Shown here: one piece after another, positions 1 to 7,193 of the stretch
How the letters are laid out: each line of letters starts with the position of its first letter
How positions within the stretch are numbered: the first letter of the stretch is position 1
Assembly (NCBI GenBank): GCA_027485005.1
Contig: JAIXRX010000082.1
Coordinates: forward strand, 1 to 7,705
Origin: Alphaproteobacteria bacterium
GTDB lineage: Bacteria > Pseudomonadota > Alphaproteobacteria > Rickettsiales > JAIXRX01
DNA length: 7,705 bases
Direction of reading: 5' to 3'
The notes under the pieces: model-generated
What the model was told of the DNA's origin: nothing
The model's input: the letters and a program-made list of their open reading frames with translations, nothing else
The model's database searches: none
Position numbers and translations under genes: made by a program

Positions 1-30
1 AAGACCTATGTCTGCGGGGTTTTATGAAGG

Positions 31-63
31 CACAACGAAATGGGAAAACGTTGTGATATTTTT
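31..63 (+). terminator. Rho-independent terminator of a gene entering from the left
   Basis: CACAACG (31-37) and CGTTGTG (49-55) form a perfect 7-bp stem around an 11-nt loop. ATATTTTTTA follows on the plus strand and makes a U-tract. The polarity fits termination of a plus-strand transcript coming from outside the window. One plus-strand frame entering at base 1 stops with TGA at 25-27, just before the stem, and could be the last eight codons of that gene, but this is too short to identify. Read on the minus strand the stem comes directly after the rcdA stop codon, yet no T-run follows it there, so it is at best a weak terminator for rcdA. Confidence 0.6.
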
Positions 64-491
64 TATAGCTCGCCAGCAAGACTCATGTCGATTCGCAGGG
101 CTCGGCGGTATAAATGTTCGGTCTTTTCCATTAATTTTTGCATGGAATATGGAAGCATCGCCGCAAGGCGTTCGGCTTCAGTCAGGCACACATCATGTCC
201 TTCAAGGCGGAAATGGTCTTGCGCTTCATCTTCAGAAATTTCACCTTCCACTACGGCGCGTTGCCCAAGGCACCATGCCATCACAAATGAAAGACGCATG
301 GTAATGCGGGACATTTCTGACGCATAAAGCATTTGCACATCCGCAGGGAGAAAGCGCATTTCTTCGCGGCCCATGCCCTCAAAATACATGTGGGCATGTT
401 CAATGGTTTGCAGCGATTCGTTCATTAGTTGCGGCAAGAAAAAGGCTTGCGTGCCTTGCTGTTGAATCGCGTGTTGAATCATGGTTGCCAT
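63..491 (-). CDS. rcdA: DUF1465 / RcdA-family protein (regulator of CtrA degradation)
   Basis: A 142-residue cytoplasmic protein with no signal peptide or membrane segment, apparently all helical. The family signature is the central block at residues 57-86, where ASEMSRITMRL leads into a Trp-containing helix and then QRAVVEGEIS. I recognise this block from the alphaproteobacterial DUF1465 family, whose studied member is RcdA of Caulobacter. There RcdA is a helix-bundle adaptor that works with CpdR and PopA to deliver CtrA and other substrates to the ClpXP protease in the cell cycle. A second helix around residues 103-134 (LTEAERLAAML onward) contains the usual charged heptads. The ATG at 491 was chosen as the first in frame; a second ATG lies three codons inside, and upstream only a distant AGGA and a GAG resemble a ribosome binding site. 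The gene is divergent from addA. Family membership is fairly secure. That it controls CtrA in this organism is inferred, since many bearers of the family are unstudied. Confidence 0.8.
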   Translation of the reverse strand: MATMIQHAIQQQGTQAFFLPQLMNESLQTIEHAHMYFEGMGREEMRFLPADVQMLYASEMSRITMRLSFVMAWCLGQRAVVEGEISEDEAQDHFRLEGHDVCLTEAERLAAMLPYSMQKLMEKTEHLYRRALRIDMSLAGEL

Positions 492-587
492 AAGGGTCTC
501 GTCTTCCTAAGGTGTTTCTTATGATTCTAATCTTACCGATAAAAGGTTAAGAAATTCTGACAATTGTGTGGATTTTGTGTGACAAAC
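492..587. promoter_or_regulatory. Divergent rcdA/addA promoter region with an imperfect dyad
   Basis: These 96 bp separate two divergent genes and so must carry both promoters unless those lie within the coding regions. TCTTACC (531-537) and GGTTAAGA (545-552) make an imperfect inverted repeat around GATAAAA, with one unpaired T. On the minus strand TAGAAT (524-529) matches a -10 box at five of six positions and lies 33 bases upstream of the rcdA ATG, but no good -35 box stands 16-18 bases before it. No convincing promoter pair is visible for addA. The existence of a regulatory region is likely; the individual boxes are guesses. Confidence 0.35.
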
Positions 588-3500
588 ATGACGGCAAATA
601 ACAAAAAACGACATTTTCTGACGCCTGAGCAGCGCTTGGCTATCTCGCCGAAGGAATCGGTGTGGATGACAGCCAGCGCGGGTTCAGGCAAAACCAGCGT
701 GCTTACCAACCGCGTCGTTCGGTTGTTGCTTGAAAATGTGCCGCCATCTCAAATCCTTTGCATTACTTATACAAAAGCAGCGGCTGCTGAAATGCTGGGG
801 CGGGTGCGTCAGAAATTGGCGCAATGGGCGACCATGACCCCAGAGGAATTGCAGAGCGATGTTTCGGATATGTTAGGAGACGCCGCAACACTTTTGCAAA
901 CCCAACGGGCGCGGGGTTTGTTTGCCAAGGTAATGGAAGCGGAAGAGGGCTTGCGCATCCATACGATTCACGCCTTTTGCCAAAGCATGCTGCAGCGTTT
1001 TCCGCTGGAGGCAGGGGTTTCGCCACATTTTAATGTACTGGATGAGCGCCAAAGCAGAGAATTGATGGCAGAAGTTAAAGAGTTTTTGCTTTCGGGCATC
1101 TATGAAGCGCATGTGCCGCAAGAAAAATTGCCGGCACTGCGGGAGGCCATGGCGCAGCTGATTGAGATAAAAAGTGAATCGGCGTTAGTTGAATTACTCA
1201 ATGGTATGATTACCGATCGCGCGAAGTTTCAGGCACAATTGCAACCTTATGGGCATGATTGGCAGAGGTTAAAGCAGGATGTGTGGGCGCAGATGAAGCT
1301 GCCGCAAGACATGACGCGTGAGACTCTTTTTACGGCACAGTTATTGCCGCTGATGCAGCGCTATGATGTCTATGCAAAGGTGTTGGAGTTGTTGGCTGAA
1401 GCGAATACCGCGACGGATAAAAAAACCGCCGATTGTCTTAAAAAGTTTTTGCGGCGTTTAGAACAAGCAGACATGAATGTTGCGCAGAGAGATTTTTTTG
1501 AGATTTTTATCAAGCAAGATGGCGATCCATTTGATCGATTATATACAACAAAATATCAGAAATCTGATCCAGCTCTACATGAGCAGATGAAAAATATTCA
1601 AGAAAAACTGGTGGAATATCTCAGCCAACTGAGCGCGCTTGAAATGGCGGAATGCACGCAAGCGGCGTTGATTGTGGCTGACACACTGCTTAGTGAATAT
1701 GAGCGACGTAAAAAATTACGTGGCGCGCTGGATTATGATGACCAGATTTTGCAGTGTCAGGCGCTGCTGCAACGCTCATCGGCCGCCGCATGGGTGCAAT
1801 ATAAACTCGATGGTGGCATTAGCCATATTTTGTTGGACGAAGCGCAAGACACTTCTCCCGCGCAATGGGACGTGTTGATGCCGATGATTCGGGAGTTTTT
1901 CTCGGGAGAGGGGCAGCGCAGCTACACCCGCACTTTATTTGTGGTGGGAGATGAGAAACAGTCGATTTATAGTTTCCAAGGTGCCCGCCCGGAAATGATG
2001 CAACAAAAACGTGAGGAAATTGCAGCGCTTGCTGCCGCCGCTGGCACGCCACTCAAAATTGTTCCCATGTCGCAGTCGTTTCGTTCGGCGCCAGAGATTT
2101 TGAATGCTGTAGATATGGTGTTTGCAAATGAATGGCCAAAGGCTGGTGCGGCCCTCTCTGAAAAGCAGATTCTGCATAGCACCACCCGCAAACATGCCAA
2201 AGGTAAAGTCGTGGTATGGCCCGTGGTACAAGAGATGGAAAATGATGAAAATGAAGATATTCCGACAGAGCAAGAAGGATTAGAAATAACGGGAAATTTT
2301 TCTCCCCCCAGATATCAAAGTCGTACGAATGCCAAGCGTGTGATGGCGCAGAAGGTGGCGCAAACCATTAAGGGCTGGATTGACCAAGGGGTGGTGCTGC
2401 CAAGTACGGGCAAGCCGATTCATGCGGGGGATATTTTGATTTTGTTGCGTCACCGTGGGGCAGTGTTGCGTGAGATGATAAAAGAGTTGAAGCGTGCAGG
2501 AGTGGCGGTGGCGGGTGCAGATCGCTTAGAAATTCTTGAAGAAATCGCCGTACAAGACATGCTAGCGTTGGCACGCTTTGCGCTATTGCCGGCGGATGAT
2601 TATAGCCTTGCTTGCGTGCTTAAAAGCCCACTATTCGGGTGGAGCGAAGCGCTATTGCAGCGTGTGGCGTTTGACCGCGCAGAACATAGCCTTTGGCAGC
2701 GAATGGGGCAGTTAGCGCAGAGCGATGAAGAGATTGCAGCAACCTATCAGCAACTTTCTAATATATTAGCGCGAGTCGATTATCTGCCACCGCATGCCCT
2801 TTTTACCTATGTGCTGGAAAATCTTGGTGGGTGGAAAAAAATGCAGCAACGCTTGGGTGAGGCGTGCGTTGATCCGCTACAAGAGCTTTTGAACTTGGCA
2901 TATGATTATGCACAAGAACATGTGGGTAGTATGCTTGGATTTCTAGAAATGCTGGTGCAGATGCAGCCAGAACTGAAGCGTGAATCTGGCGAGAGCAGCC
3001 ATGAAGTGCGTGTGATGACGGTGCATCACTCCAAAGGGTTGCAAGCGCCGGTGGTAATTATTCCTGACGCGATGAGCGAGATTCCGCACAGAAATAGTTT
3101 GAATGTGAAATGGTATTGGAATAGTGCAGGGCAGTTGATGTTGCCTGCCACAGCACAAGGCCGCCAACTGCCTTCTTGGCAAGAGGCAAAAGAGGCCAGC
3201 TTAGAAGCAGAAAAGCGTGAAGAATGCCGTCTGTTATATGTGGCGATGACACGTGCTCAAGATTATTTATATGTGAGTGGAACGGCCGGAACAATAAAAG
3301 AAGGCAGCAATGCCAAACCCAAAACGCACTGGTATGGCTGGATATGGGATGGACTCCAAACACAGCTTGCACCACAAGCATGTGTAGGTGGAGATGTGTG
3401 GGAAGGTGAGATGATGGTATTGGGTGAAGGGAACGAAGAAGTTTCTGCACCTAGTAGCGAAAAAACAGTGTTACCAGCCGTGCCAGATTGGATTTTTGAA

Positions 3501-4109
3501 GTACCCACTGGTGCCAGTGAAAACGCAGTAAAGAGACTTGTGGCCAGCCAAACGGATGAAGAAAAAGTTGCCGCAGGTAAAGTATTTTCGCCACTAATGC
3601 ATGAGGCGCTCATGAAGCGTGGAGTGGTCATCCATCAATTACTGCAAGCCTTACCCTCTGTGGCGGAAGACGCCCAAGAACTATTAGCACAGCGCTTGTT
3701 GCAGCGGCTTGCACCTGAATGGCCAGTGGAAGAAAAAGAACGCGCGCTGCAGCAGATTTTTACTATTTTGCAGGAGCCACCCTTTGGCTTATTATTTAGT
3801 GCGGCGTCTCGTGCGGAAGTCCCGGTAGTTGGACATTTTCAGCAGCCTGATGGAAGCTGGCTAGAGCTTGTAGGACAAGTTGACCGATTGGTGGTGACTG
3901 AAAAAGAAGTGTGGATTGTGGATTATAAAACCAATCAGCATGTGGCAAAAGATGCTGCCGATGTGCCGCGCGCGTACCATGTGCAAATGGCGCGTTATGC
4001 AAGCATTCTTAAGCATATTTATCCGCGCCACACCATTCGCACCGCGATACTATATACTGCAGGCCCGCGTTGGATAGAGCTAACAGCCGAACAAGCAATG
4101 GCGGCTTAA
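588..4109 (+). CDS. addA: Double-strand break repair helicase-nuclease AddA
   Basis: Large subunit of AddAB, which processes double-strand DNA ends for RecA-dependent repair, using 3'-5' helicase and nuclease activities. The protein has 1173 residues, normal for the family. All superfamily 1 helicase motifs are present: Walker A ASAGSGKT (29-36), motif Ia ITYTKAAAAEM, then IHTIHAFC, Walker B DEAQD (417-421), motif III VVGDEKQSIYSFQGA (452-466), motif IV QSFRS (496-500), motif V MTVHHSKG (810-817) and motif VI LLYVAMTRA (882-890). The C-terminal RecB-type nuclease also looks intact: His1016, Glu1077, Asp1099 in GQVDR, Asp1112-Tyr-Lys1114 and Gln1133 in the YHVQM segment. The ATG at 588 was chosen because it places Walker A about 30 residues in, as usual; in-frame GTG (579) and TTG (564) also exist, and none has a strong ribosome binding site. 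The partner addB, which often sits directly upstream in this class, is not in the window. The gene ends 4 bp from the convergent SPOR gene. Confidence 0.95.
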   Translation: MTANNKKRHFLTPEQRLAISPKESVWMTASAGSGKTSVLTNRVVRLLLENVPPSQILCITYTKAAAAEMLGRVRQKLAQWATMTPEELQSDVSDMLGDAATLLQTQRARGLFAKVMEAEEGLRIHTIHAFCQSMLQRFPLEAGVSPHFNVLDERQSRELMAEVKEFLLSGIYEAHVPQEKLPALREAMAQLIEIKSESALVELLNGMITDRAKFQAQLQPYGHDWQRLKQDVWAQMKLPQDMTRETLFTAQLLPLMQRYDVYAKVLELLAEANTATDKKTADCLKKFLRRLEQADMNVAQRDFFEIFIKQDGDPFDRLYTTKYQKSDPALHEQMKNIQEKLVEYLSQLSALEMAECTQAALIVADTLLSEYERRKKLRGALDYDDQILQCQALLQRSSAAAWVQYKLDGGISHILLDEAQDTSPAQWDVLMPMIREFFSGEGQRSYTRTLFVVGDEKQSIYSFQGARPEMMQQKREEIAALAAAAGTPLKIVPMSQSFRSAPEILNAVDMVFANEWPKAGAALSEKQILHSTTRKHAKGKVVVWPVVQEMENDENEDIPTEQEGLEITGNFSPPRYQSRTNAKRVMAQKVAQTIKGWIDQGVVLPSTGKPIHAGDILILLRHRGAVLREMIKELKRAGVAVAGADRLEILEEIAVQDMLALARFALLPADDYSLACVLKSPLFGWSEALLQRVAFDRAEHSLWQRMGQLAQSDEEIAATYQQLSNILARVDYLPPHALFTYVLENLGGWKKMQQRLGEACVDPLQELLNLAYDYAQEHVGSMLGFLEMLVQMQPELKRESGESSHEVRVMTVHHSKGLQAPVVIIPDAMSEIPHRNSLNVKWYWNSAGQLMLPATAQGRQLPSWQEAKEASLEAEKREECRLLYVAMTRAQDYLYVSGTAGTIKEGSNAKPKTHWYGWIWDGLQTQLAPQACVGGDVWEGEMMVLGEGNEEVSAPSSEKTVLPAVPDWIFEVPTGASENAVKRLVASQTDEEKVAAGKVFSPLMHEALMKRGVVIHQLLQALPSVAEDAQELLAQRLLQRLAPEWPVEEKERALQQIFTILQEPPFGLLFSAASRAEVPVVGHFQQPDGSWLELVGQVDRLVVTEKEVWIVDYKTNQHVAKDAADVPRAYHVQMARYASILKHIYPRHTIRTAILYTAGPRWIELTAEQAMAA

Positions 4110-4123
4110 GCAATTAATATTGC
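4110..4123. repeat. Short dyad between convergent stop codons
   Basis: GCAAT-TAAT-ATTGC is a perfect 5-bp inverted repeat with a 4-nt loop. It spans the 4-bp gap between the stop codons of addA and the SPOR gene and includes the last codons of the latter. The stem is short and AT-rich and has no T-run on either side, so it is a poor terminator. No other terminator is visible at this junction. It may have arisen by chance. Confidence 0.3.
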
Positions 4124-5862
4124 GAAATCACCAAACATTTTATCCCAAGACCTTGCAGCTTGGTGCAGAAGTTCAATGCGTCGAGGCGGTTATTGAAGCT
4201 GCCTGTGCGCAAGCGATAGTTGGCTTTAGGGCTGGCAGAGCGCGAAGGTGTGCTTACACGTGGAGAAAGCCCTGCAAACACCTCTGGATGCTTTGTAACA
4301 TGATCTTCCCATGCAACATTAGCAGCATTTTCGCTATCATAATTACCCATCTGCACCCAGAAAATCTGCTCCCCTGATGTGCGTTCTAGTGCTTCCGCTT
4401 TGTTTTCGTTTGCCACAGCAAGACGGCGTGGTTGCAGCACTTCTTTCACTGGTTCTGGCGTTTGAACATTTTCATTAAACGCTTTGACATCGGCCACTAA
4501 TGGGCTTTTTTCTACCACGTTAGAGGCATCGGTTGCTTTTACCGCAGACTCACCTTTTACTGTTACAATGCTACATATTTTGCTGTCTTCTTTGGCCAGT
4601 TGGCACAGTGCTTCTGCGTTTGCCTTATTATTCAGCTTACCGGCTTTGATGGTATATTCTGGGTTGCGTTCCACAGGAGCGAGCACCGTTACTTTTAATT
4701 TCTTGTATGCCGAATGATGAGTTTTGAGAACTTCCCAGTTGTTAAAGGCAGAAGATTGCGAAGGGTAAGGAGAAATTTTCACCACATATTGCTCGCCTTC
4801 TGCATTCGGCTCGTCGGCAATTTCTGGAGTGCTCTTTTCAACCACTGCTATTTTCTTTATTTCCGCGTTTGGCAAAACCAATGCGTCTTTGCTTTCAGTA
4901 TCTTTCCATTCGCTATTGCTAACCATTGGTGTTTCCGCTTGGCTATCCATATTGGTGGCGGCCACACGCACGGCTTCTTTCACTTCCACACGGCCAGTTT
5001 TGTCGTCTTGTAATGGGGTGGCTGCGGCTAAACGGGGTGTTTCGCTGACACCTTTAGGTGTGCCGTCTGCATTCAAAATGAGTCTGCCAAGAGTACCAGA
5101 GCTGCTGGCCAATGCGACTGGTGCTGGTGCAGGCGCGCTAGCAATGGCCACAGGTTCAGCCATTTTACTATTTTCTTTCGCCACTTCCTCTGCATTTGCG
5201 GTTGGAGCATTGAGGGCAACGCTTGGCGCAGTTTTGCTGGTGTCTTCCACTTGGTTCCAAGCGTCTTTTGCTGCGTCTACTGCTGGGGCTGTAGTTGCCG
5301 CTTCTGTACTTGCTGTTTCAACCACGGTCTCTTTGGCTTGGGCGATAGCTTCTGTCGTGGTAGCGGCGACAGCTACAACAGGCGCGGCACTCATGTCACT
5401 TTTAATAATGCTTTCCACTTGAGGAATTTCAGGTTTACTAGTTTCTATGCCAGCAATCTTTAATTCATTGCCTAGAGTGCTGCTGGTATTGGCAGGCAAA
5501 ATCCGCTCACTTTTGAGCGAGTCAATCATTGCGGTTTCTACCAATAAACAGCTTTCTAATTTTGGTTTGAGGGCTTCACACAGTGCTTTCGCTTGGTTGC
5601 GGCCACTGATAGGGCCTGCTTGTAAACGAAAAAGAGTGCTATTTGGCAAATTAATGTTTGCGATATATTGGTTCACGTCAGCAAGCTGAGTACTGTATTC
5701 CTTAAGGTAATCCTGCCAAGCACTTTGAGCTTCTTCACGGGTTTGAAACGAGCCAAGCTGTACTAAATAAGCAGAGTCTGCCAACACAGGTAAAAAGGCA
5801 GCTGGAATTGCAAGAGCGGCAATAAAGCCAATGAAAAAATGACGCACGTTTGCCTGACCCAT
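4114..5862 (-). CDS. Secreted protein with three SPOR domains
   Basis: Numbered from the ATG at 5862, the product has 582 residues. Residues 1-28 look like a signal peptide: a short region with Arg7 and His8, a hydrophobic core from FFIGF onward, and a likely cut after VLA. It could also stay uncut as a membrane anchor. Three SPOR-like repeats follow, at about 31-111, 357-437 and 498-581. Each opens with a strand such as YLVQLGSF, YVVKISPY or FWVQMGNY, has an aromatic-rich helix, then a second half such as FRLQAGP, YTIKAGK or YRLRTGS, and ends with LC/FC and a Cys ten residues later (95/105, 420/430, 566/576). SPOR domains bind glycan strands lacking stem peptides, mostly at the division septum, so a role in division or peptidoglycan remodelling is likely. 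Residues 112-356 are an Ala/Thr/Val/Pro-rich, probably disordered linker. An in-frame GTG at 5910 would add 16 residues and has AAGGTGG ten bases upstream; the ATG gives the cleaner signal peptide but only a weak ACGAG site. No FtsN-, DamX- or RlpA-type partner domain is visible. Confidence 0.8.
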   Translation of the reverse strand: MGQANVRHFFIGFIAALAIPAAFLPVLADSAYLVQLGSFQTREEAQSAWQDYLKEYSTQLADVNQYIANINLPNSTLFRLQAGPISGRNQAKALCEALKPKLESCLLVETAMIDSLKSERILPANTSSTLGNELKIAGIETSKPEIPQVESIIKSDMSAAPVVAVAATTTEAIAQAKETVVETASTEAATTAPAVDAAKDAWNQVEDTSKTAPSVALNAPTANAEEVAKENSKMAEPVAIASAPAPAPVALASSSGTLGRLILNADGTPKGVSETPRLAAATPLQDDKTGRVEVKEAVRVAATNMDSQAETPMVSNSEWKDTESKDALVLPNAEIKKIAVVEKSTPEIADEPNAEGEQYVVKISPYPSQSSAFNNWEVLKTHHSAYKKLKVTVLAPVERNPEYTIKAGKLNNKANAEALCQLAKEDSKICSIVTVKGESAVKATDASNVVEKSPLVADVKAFNENVQTPEPVKEVLQPRRLAVANENKAEALERTSGEQIFWVQMGNYDSENAANVAWEDHVTKHPEVFAGLSPRVSTPSRSASPKANYRLRTGSFNNRLDALNFCTKLQGLGIKCLVISQY

Positions 5863-6025
5863 GTAAAACTCGTTAAACAGAAAACCGTTAAATTCTATTA
5901 AGTGGTGCACTATAGCAATGCCACCTTAAAGATAAAGCACAAATATCGATTCCTCATATCAAGTTACTTGACCTCTTTATAGGCTACGGTTAGCTTCACG
6001 CGCTCAACTTTTTCAATGAATTGAT
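5863..6025. promoter_or_regulatory. Divergent promoter region between the SPOR gene and serC
   Basis: AT-rich spacer between divergent starts. For serC, TTGACC (5968-5973) is followed after 17 bases by TAGCTT (5991-5996), a weak -10; transcription would then begin roughly 20 bases before the ATG. On the minus strand TTGAGC (6007-6002) precedes CTATAA by 19 bases, a possible but over-spaced promoter for the SPOR gene. AAGGTGG, read on the minus strand at about 5921-5927, is a plausible ribosome binding site for the alternative GTG start at 5910. If that start is used, the spacer shrinks to 115 bp. Confidence 0.4.
5959..5971. promoter_or_regulatory. 13-bp palindrome, candidate operator
   Basis: TCAAGT-T-ACTTGA is a perfect inverted repeat with 6-bp arms and a single central base. 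Its right arm overlaps the first four bases of the candidate serC -35 box TTGACC. That size and position suit a dimeric repressor or activator, but I do not recognise the motif as the site of a known regulator. Confidence 0.35.
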
Positions 6026-7186
6026 ATGAACGTCATGCCTTCTATTAAGCCCGTCAATCCATGTTTTTCTTCTGGTCCTACCTCTAAAATTCCAGGCTGG
6101 TCTTTGCAGTCACTTAGTGGCGCTTTTTTGGGGCGTTCACATCGCGCTAAAGGCGGCAAAGCCAAGCTGCAGGAAGTGATTGAGCAAAGTAAAAAAATTC
6201 TTGGTATTCCTGATGACTATGTGGTGGGTATCGTTGCTGGCTCTGATACTGGGGCAGTGGAAATGGCTATGTGGTCGATTCTGGGGGCGCGTGGCGCAGA
6301 CGTTTTGGCGTGGGACGCGTTTGGCAAAGATTGGGTGACGGATATCACCAAGCAACTGAAGGTTGCGGATGTTAGAAAATTTGAAGCGGATTACGGACAG
6401 ATTCCTGATCTTACGCAGGTGGATACCAACCGCGATGTGGTGTTCACATGGAATGGCACCACCAGCGGTGTGCGTGTGCCAAATGCTGATTGGATTAAAT
6501 CTGATCGCGAAGGTGTTGTTATCTGTGATGCAACCTCTGCCGTATTCAGCATGGATTTGCCATGGGACAAGCTGGATGTGGTGACATGGTCTTGGCAAAA
6601 AGCGATGGGCGGTGAAGCGGCTCATGGGATGCTTGTGCTTTCACCACGTGCAGTGGCGCGTTTGGAAAGCTACACGCCAAGCTGGCCGATGCCAAAACTT
6701 TTCCGTATGACTAAAGGCGGCAAGCTGAACGCCGAAATTTTTACGGGTGCAACCATTAATACCCCATCAATGCTAGCGGTGGAAGACGCGCTGGTGAGCT
6801 TGGAATGGATGGAAAAGAATGGTGGTTTGAAAGGCATGATAGCGCGTTCAGAAGCCAACCTTGCGGCGATTGAAGCATGGGTGGCGAAAACGGATTGGGT
6901 GGAATTTCTGTGCCAAGATAAAGCAACACGCTCTTGCACCTCTATCACGCTTTCCTTTGCAGATGCATGGTTTGCCGCGCTTGACGCAGAAAAACAGGCG
7001 GCTTTTGCTAAGCAAATGGTGTCTGCCTTAGAAAAAGACGGCGTGGCTTATGACATTGCCTCTTATCGCGATGCGCCGGTAGGCTTGCGTATTTGGGGCG
7101 GTAGCACCGTTGAAACCAATGATATTGAGGCGCTGCTTCCATGGTTGGATGCTGCGTATGAAGCCACCAAAGCCTCTTTTAAATAG
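6026..7186 (+). CDS. serC: Phosphoserine aminotransferase (alphaproteobacterial type)
   Basis: Pyridoxal-phosphate enzyme of the cytoplasm. It converts 3-phosphohydroxypyruvate plus glutamate to O-phosphoserine plus 2-oxoglutarate in serine synthesis, and SerC enzymes usually also serve the DXP-dependent vitamin B6 pathway. The protein has 386 residues, full length. Visible landmarks are the N-terminal FSSGPTSKIPGW (14-25), SHR with Arg40, AGSDTGAVEMAMW (71-83) for cofactor phosphate binding, Asp168 in ICDATSAVFSMD for the pyridine nitrogen, the Schiff-base Lys192 in WSWQKAMGGE, and NTPSML (245-250). The FSSGP start and the WSWQKAMGGEAAHG block are typical of the alphaproteobacterial subfamily rather than the E. 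coli-like one. The ATG at 6026 was chosen; another lies at 6035, and neither has a clear ribosome binding site. The gene 7 bp downstream is not serA, which often follows serC in this class, so 3-phosphoglycerate dehydrogenase must be encoded elsewhere. Confidence 0.95.
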   Translation: MNVMPSIKPVNPCFSSGPTSKIPGWSLQSLSGAFLGRSHRAKGGKAKLQEVIEQSKKILGIPDDYVVGIVAGSDTGAVEMAMWSILGARGADVLAWDAFGKDWVTDITKQLKVADVRKFEADYGQIPDLTQVDTNRDVVFTWNGTTSGVRVPNADWIKSDREGVVICDATSAVFSMDLPWDKLDVVTWSWQKAMGGEAAHGMLVLSPRAVARLESYTPSWPMPKLFRMTKGGKLNAEIFTGATINTPSMLAVEDALVSLEWMEKNGGLKGMIARSEANLAAIEAWVAKTDWVEFLCQDKATRSCTSITLSFADAWFAALDAEKQAAFAKQMVSALEKDGVAYDIASYRDAPVGLRIWGGSTVETNDIEALLPWLDAAYEATKASFK

Positions 7187-7187
7187 G
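7184..7187 (+). promoter_or_regulatory. Ribosome binding site inside the serC stop codon
   Basis: TAGG consists of the serC stop codon TAG plus the next G. It lies six bases before the ATG at 7194, a workable Shine-Dalgarno spacing. This supports that start and suggests translational coupling to serC. Confidence 0.45.
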
Positions 7188-7193
7188 CAATTT

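Noticed and set aside
31..55. Perfect inverted repeat as a possible mobile-element end or attachment site.
   Set aside because: The T-tract after it and the lack of any transposase or integrase make a terminator the simpler reading.
523..527. GANTC sites (CcrM methylation) in both divergent spacers, at 523-527 and 5948-5952.
   Set aside because: GANTC also occurs many times inside rcdA and addA, so two sites in about 260 bp of spacer are not above chance.
4829..5422. Long open frame on the plus strand opposite the SPOR gene, about 197 codons, rich in Ala, Ser, Thr and Val.
   Set aside because: It mirrors the low-complexity Ala/Thr/Val codons of the linker on the other strand. It shows no recognisable domain and has no ribosome binding site.
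6137..6625. Open frame of about 162 codons on the minus strand inside serC.
   Set aside because: serC is certain from its catalytic residues. The antisense product is rich in His, Arg and Ile and resembles no family.
7110..7193. Upstream extension of the small exported protein into serC.
   Set aside because: It would put about 28 residues before the signal peptide and overlap serC by 77 bp. The ATG at 7194 has its own ribosome binding site.
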